A stretch of 64,000 bases of DNA from an uncultured Faecalibacterium sp. (GTDB taxonomy: Bacteria; Bacillota; Clostridia; Oscillospirales; Ruminococcaceae): NCBI GenBank assembly GCA_934561115.1, contig CAKTFS010000002.1, positions 84,385 to 148,384 of the forward strand, in the 5' to 3' direction. A program made the position numbers and the translations under genes. A model generated the notes under the pieces. It was not told the DNA's origin and searched no databases. It saw only the letters and a list, made by a program, of their open reading frames with translations. This document shows, piece after piece, positions 60,632-64,000 of this stretch. The stretch's first letter is position 1. Every line of letters begins with the position of its first letter.

Positions 60632-61342
60632 TTATTTGATTGGACTGCTATAATATGTTCCTCCCAAAAAGGATTCAATGATTTTTCCATCACAGATATG
60701 TATTTGCCTACTTGCGTACGCTGCCACATCTGGAGAGTGCGTTACCATAACAATCGTCATGCCACTGCGATTGAAACTTGAAAACAGTTCCATAATGGCG
60801 AGGCTGTTAGCTTTGTCTAAGTTGCCGGTAGGTTCATCGGCCAGTAACACACGCGGCGAACGAGCCAGCGCTCTTGCAATGGCAACGCGCTGTTGTTCGC
60901 CGCCAGAAAGATTTACTGGTCGCTTGTTGGCTTTTTCGGCCATGCCAACGCGTGCGAGCAGTTCATGTGCAACCGCATCTCTTTCCCGTTTGGACACACC
61001 CGCATAACCAAGCGGCATACAGACGTTTTCAAGCGCGCTAATTTCATTGACCAAGTTGAATGCTTGGAATACATAACCAATTTTTTCGTTACGTAATGCC
61101 GCGCCGGCTTTACTTTTCAGTCGTGTAATGTCCTCGCCGTCAAAGAAATAACTGCCGCTTGTCAGTTCATCCATACAGCCTAAAATGTTTAGCAGAGTCG
61201 ATTTGCCGCAGCCTGAACGGCCTGTAATAGCAACAAAGTCGTGAGGATAGATTTCAAGGTTTACCGCCTCGATCCCTACAGTTTTCACACCACCCTGCCG
61301 ATAAATTTTACTTGCATCTTGCAGCTTTAGAATCGGTTTCAT
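60632..61342 (-). CDS. ABC transporter ATP-binding protein (MacB/LolD type)
   Basis: 236 residues with Walker A GRSGCGKST, signature LSGGEQQRVAIARAL, Walker B VLLADEPTGNLD and H-loop VTHSPD. Powers the two FtsX-like permeases encoded upstream. The last codons (YYSSPIK) come from the right end of the IS630 element, so the native C-terminus has been replaced. AAAGGAGC precedes the ATG. Confidence 0.92.
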   Translation of the reverse strand: MKPILKLQDASKIYRQGGVKTVGIEAVNLEIYPHDFVAITGRSGCGKSTLLNILGCMDELTSGSYFFDGEDITRLKSKAGAALRNEKIGYVFQAFNLVNEISALENVCMPLGYAGVSKRERDAVAHELLARVGMAEKANKRPVNLSGGEQQRVAIARALARSPRVLLADEPTGNLDKANSLAIMELFSSFNRSGMTIVMVTHSPDVAAYASRQIHICDGKIIESFLGGTYYSSPIK

Positions 61343-61359
61343 TTTTGCTCCTTTTAGCG

Positions 61360-62535
61360 CTATAAAATCTTCGTTGGGTAGCGACTACGCGTGCCGAGGA
61401 CCGTACATACACAACATATAAGCGTGATTCCAAATGCCATGCCTATTGCAAGTATCGCGCATGTCCAGGAAAACCGCACTGTGAATGTCACAGTGGAAAG
61501 CTGCGGTGCAATAAATATTGTTAACAGCAAACTTATTACGCCTCCCAAAAGTGAAAAAAGCAACACTTCGCAAAACAGTTCAAAAATAAGCGTACCGTGT
61601 GTTGCCCCCAAAGTCAACGCAATAACGAATTCTCGTCTGCGCTGTTCTACATAGATAAGTAAAACTCCGATGATGCCCACCGTTGTAATGACAAGCGAAC
61701 ATTTTGCCACCCATACAAACAGCTCCATCCATTGAGTTAAATCGCGGATGGATTTTTTGAGTTCCGCGCGTTGGTCAGACACCGTATAACTGTAGGACGG
61801 ATGACGGCTTTGTAGCCAATCGGCAATTCTCTGTACATCGTCAATACCCTGTCCGCTTTGTAAAAATACGCTCAAATAGGCCATGGGGGCGTCAGCATTG
61901 GCAGTCAACATATTTAGCTGCGAAAACGGCAAAACGATAAGCTGTGCGGTATCCACATTTTCACTTTCCATAGCGCTCAATAGTAAGAGATCAGAATTGT
62001 CAGGTAAGGTTGCTGTGTGCAGTAGCTGTCCGTTTATCGTTGCGCCTTGTTCATCAAGCAAAAACCAATCACGACAAAAGAACAATCTGTTGGGCAAGTC
62101 CTTTTCTATTTGCGCACCGAAATAAACCGTATCCGGTTCTGGCTGTACGCCGAAGAAGAATTCAAAAGTGTTCTCATCCATAGAAGAAAATATGACATCT
62201 TGCACCTTATCCTCTTGTAGCTCAAATGTATAGATTGTTCGTTCAAGCAACAGATATGAAAAGCTATACTCCGAGCCATATATTTCGCATAACTGAGTAT
62301 AATCTTCAGGCGTTACGGCAGCATTGAGACCATCGCCGCCATAATACTGAATGGATATACTGCTTTTTCTGCTCTGCATTTCGTAGGCTTCCAAACGGTA
62401 TGTGGCGGCTCTGCCGGACAAATATCCACAAAGTACAACTGTCGTGCCAAGCACAAACTCTATAAGCAGAAAAAGATAGGTTTTACGGTTCAGCCACAGC
62501 TTTTGCACCGCACGGTAGAGCGGATATAACATCAT
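61360..62535 (-). CDS. FtsX-like ABC transporter permease
   Basis: 391 residues. One N-terminal helix (LFLLIEFVLGTTVVLCGYL), a large extracytoplasmic domain, and three C-terminal helices with the FtsX-type segment EFVIALTLGATHGTLIFELFCEVLLFSLLGGV. ATG 62535 overlaps the TGA of the upstream permease gene (ATGA). Codon use and GC are lower than in the core genome. Confidence 0.85.
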   Translation of the reverse strand: MMLYPLYRAVQKLWLNRKTYLFLLIEFVLGTTVVLCGYLSGRAATYRLEAYEMQSRKSSISIQYYGGDGLNAAVTPEDYTQLCEIYGSEYSFSYLLLERTIYTFELQEDKVQDVIFSSMDENTFEFFFGVQPEPDTVYFGAQIEKDLPNRLFFCRDWFLLDEQGATINGQLLHTATLPDNSDLLLLSAMESENVDTAQLIVLPFSQLNMLTANADAPMAYLSVFLQSGQGIDDVQRIADWLQSRHPSYSYTVSDQRAELKKSIRDLTQWMELFVWVAKCSLVITTVGIIGVLLIYVEQRRREFVIALTLGATHGTLIFELFCEVLLFSLLGGVISLLLTIFIAPQLSTVTFTVRFSWTCAILAIGMAFGITLICCVCTVLGTRSRYPTKIL

Positions 62536-63644
62536 GACACCCTCTCCATCAATTCTACAAGCTTTCTTCTTTTCAAATTTCGCATGGTGGCCCACGTGAC
62601 AAGCAATACCATTCCTGCTCCGAAGACAAACGCTCCGATGTATACGCCAGCAGTAAGGGCAAGAGCAAAGGTTTGGGGAGCCGTTGGCCGCAAAAGTTGC
62701 ACAAGCGCCAAATCAAGAATAAACGCAGCAGCGAAACACAACAGGTTTTCTACCAATGCGGAGAAAAGTTCCGTGCTGTAAGAAGAGCCCAGCGCCATAT
62801 GTATGCCAATGAGCCGCTTATTGTGTAGGATTTTTCCGGTAAGCACGAGCCCAATGTTAAGACCTGCAAACAGCAGGCTGACAGCCCCCGCACTGAATAT
62901 GAGAACTGACTGTTGGATGCACTGACTGAGAAGCTTTTGAAAGTCCTGCTCACCATTGCGAACGCTACGAACTTTCAGTCCAATGGTTTCGAGCGCAGTG
63001 CACAAACGCTCTAAATCACTTTGTTGCGTATTGCGAAAATAGATTCGACTGTACTGTAAAGCGCCTTTACTGGTCTGCGGCGCAAGCGGAAGGAAAATTT
63101 TGCCGTTGTTGCGCACAGAAGAATAAACACCCGCCAGCTTGTATGCTTGACCGTCAACCGTGACAGTATCGCCTATAGACAACTCACCATATTGCTCCAA
63201 ATCCGCTTTTTCTATAATGCATGTATTTTGATTTTTAGAAAATACGGATTCTCCTGCTACAGGTACAAACATTTCAAAGTCTGTGATGTTTTCAGTTGTA
63301 TAATAGACCACCTCACTGTGACGCTCATCGTTCCAGTCTACAGTACTATTGCAATACGCAATGAGGGCAAAATCTGCCGACTTTATTCCTACGTTTTGTA
63401 TAGCTCTTTGAACATCCTGAAATGCGACATCCACGCCATATAAAGTAAGCACGGTTGTATCTGCTCCCCCCTGAATACGCATAGTCTCGATGTTCTGTAC
63501 GAATACATTAATGTTGCCAAGACAAAAAATAGGGAACAGTAGCCCTAATGCCATAGAAACAATCAAAATCACATTGATTTTAAATTCATGACAAAATTGC
63601 ACGGTTGAAAGCCAAATGTAATAAGAAAAACTATTCATTTTCAT
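62532..63644 (-). CDS. FtsX-like ABC transporter permease
   Basis: 370 residues with the same layout as its neighbour: a helix at about 25-45, an extracytoplasmic MacB-like domain, and three helices near the end (KRLIGIHMALGSSYSTELFSALVENLLCF). ATG 63644 lies 7 bp after GAGG and overlaps the stop of a 48-codon ORF (TGATG). With its neighbour and the ATPase it forms a MacB-type exporter, perhaps for a peptide; substrate unknown. Confidence 0.85.
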   Translation of the reverse strand: MKMNSFSYYIWLSTVQFCHEFKINVILIVSMALGLLFPIFCLGNINVFVQNIETMRIQGGADTTVLTLYGVDVAFQDVQRAIQNVGIKSADFALIAYCNSTVDWNDERHSEVVYYTTENITDFEMFVPVAGESVFSKNQNTCIIEKADLEQYGELSIGDTVTVDGQAYKLAGVYSSVRNNGKIFLPLAPQTSKGALQYSRIYFRNTQQSDLERLCTALETIGLKVRSVRNGEQDFQKLLSQCIQQSVLIFSAGAVSLLFAGLNIGLVLTGKILHNKRLIGIHMALGSSYSTELFSALVENLLCFAAAFILDLALVQLLRPTAPQTFALALTAGVYIGAFVFGAGMVLLVTWATMRNLKRRKLVELMERVS

Positions 63645-63790
63645 CAAGATACCTCAGAGGGAGAATTTGAGCGTTTTATATGATAGAGAGTGCCTTGTGT
63701 AGCATCAGATACCCAAAATCCATCTTCAGTACGTACAAGATAAGATTCCGGAGATAATTCTTCAAATTCTATTAAGGTTTCAACATACAA
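63644..63790 (-). CDS. possible 48-residue protein between ABC genes
   Basis: A TTG-started frame encoding YVETLIEFEELSPESYLVRT and DGFWVSDATQGTLYHIKRS ends in TGATG coupling to the permease gene. No ribosome-binding site is evident. It is either a small cassette protein or the remains of a larger one. Confidence 0.4.
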   Translation of the reverse strand: MYVETLIEFEELSPESYLVRTEDGFWVSDATQGTLYHIKRSNSPSEVS

Positions 63791-63799
63791 TCAAATCGA

Positions 63800-64000
63800 T
63801 CAAATGTTGCTCAGAATTTGTCCATCCTCAATCCGAATGACCTGCTGCGCTTTCTGCGCAATTTCCGGGTTATGCGTAACAACGATAAGCGTTTGCCCGA
63901 ACTCCGCAGCACATTCCATCAACAGCCGCATCGTATCCTCGCCCGTCCGCGTATCCAGATTTCCGGTAGGCTCGTCTGCAAAAACGATGCGGGGCTTTGC
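63800..64000 (-). CDS. ABC transporter ATP-binding protein, C-terminal end (partial)
   Basis: 66 codons remain: FADEPTGNLDTRTGEDTMRLL (Walker B and D-loop), VVTHNPEIAQKAQQVIRIEDGQI, stop TGA. The gene continues beyond the window. A second ATPase of the MacB type in the same direction implies two exporter modules in tandem. Confidence 0.88.
   Translation of the reverse strand, partial: AKPRIVFADEPTGNLDTRTGEDTMRLLMECAAEFGQTLIVVTHNPEIAQKAQQVIRIEDGQILSNI

Larger units (their letters stand above)
59638..60652 (-). mobile_element. IS630-family insertion sequence
   Basis: Inverted ends TAGCAATCCAAT (59640) and, reverse-complemented, TAGCAGTCCAAT (ending 60650), flanked by TA at 59638-59639 and 60651-60652, the target duplication of this family. 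It contains a two-part DDE transposase on the minus strand and separates the element remains from the ABC cassette. Confidence 0.88.

Overview
The window reads as chromosome of a high-GC Gram-positive anaerobe of the Faecalibacterium/Ruminococcaceae type. The indicators are Clostridia-style leaders (a ZTP riboswitch, a preQ1-III riboswitch of the type I remember from Faecalibacterium prausnitzii, and an alanine T-box), an [FeFe] hydrogenase, a D-lactate dehydrogenase, strong AGGAGG ribosome-binding sites, sigma-A promoters with 16-18 nt spacers, and lipoproteins with Tat-like twin arginines. This assignment is inference from content; no database search was possible.

Bases 1 to about 49,850 are core genome. 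From left to right: the end of an SGNH hydrolase; fhs under a ZTP riboswitch; a cysteine desulfurase-thiI-cinA operon followed by a catalytically dead CinA-like paralogue with a membrane segment; tRNA-Arg; ktrB; pepT; D-lactate dehydrogenase; pfkA; tRNA-Gln and tRNA-Pro; queT and a HAD hydrolase under preQ1-III control; a pyridoxamine kinase-trmL-degV operon; an [FeFe] hydrogenase; mtaB; dacF; pgi; yceD-rpmF; a DUF512 radical-SAM protein; der-plsY; a lipoprotein pair including a PstS-like protein; a MATE exporter; a ricin-B protein with a histone-like tail; tRNA-Ser; an FMN-dependent hydroxyacid oxidase; an RluA-type pseudouridine synthase; alaS with a T-box; hit-apt-comEC; holA-rnmV; and a SigK-like sigma factor.

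Bases from about 49,900 to 64,000 are accessory. An AT-rich HExxH membrane protein is followed by the remains of an integrative conjugative element: a broken repA, parA carrying two 75-bp in-frame insertions, parB, small conserved element proteins and a coupling protein cut short. A large serine recombinase with a repeat-rich tail, tnpV and small ORFs follow. An IS630-type element separates these from an AT-richer ABC-transporter cassette (two FtsX-like permeases, one complete and one partial ATPase).

Three signals deserve most attention. First, the two 75-bp in-frame insertions in parA are 75% identical without gaps, sit after a Leu-Thr pair next to the two nucleotide-binding motifs, and share a hairpin with three compensatory base-pair changes. 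Second, a family of dispersed intergenic elements carries hairpins whose 13-15 bp stems differ completely from copy to copy while the six-base loop is constant (CTGCGG or its complement). Third, the gene after cinA is a degenerate copy of the CinA KH-like and amidohydrolase domains fused to a transmembrane helix.
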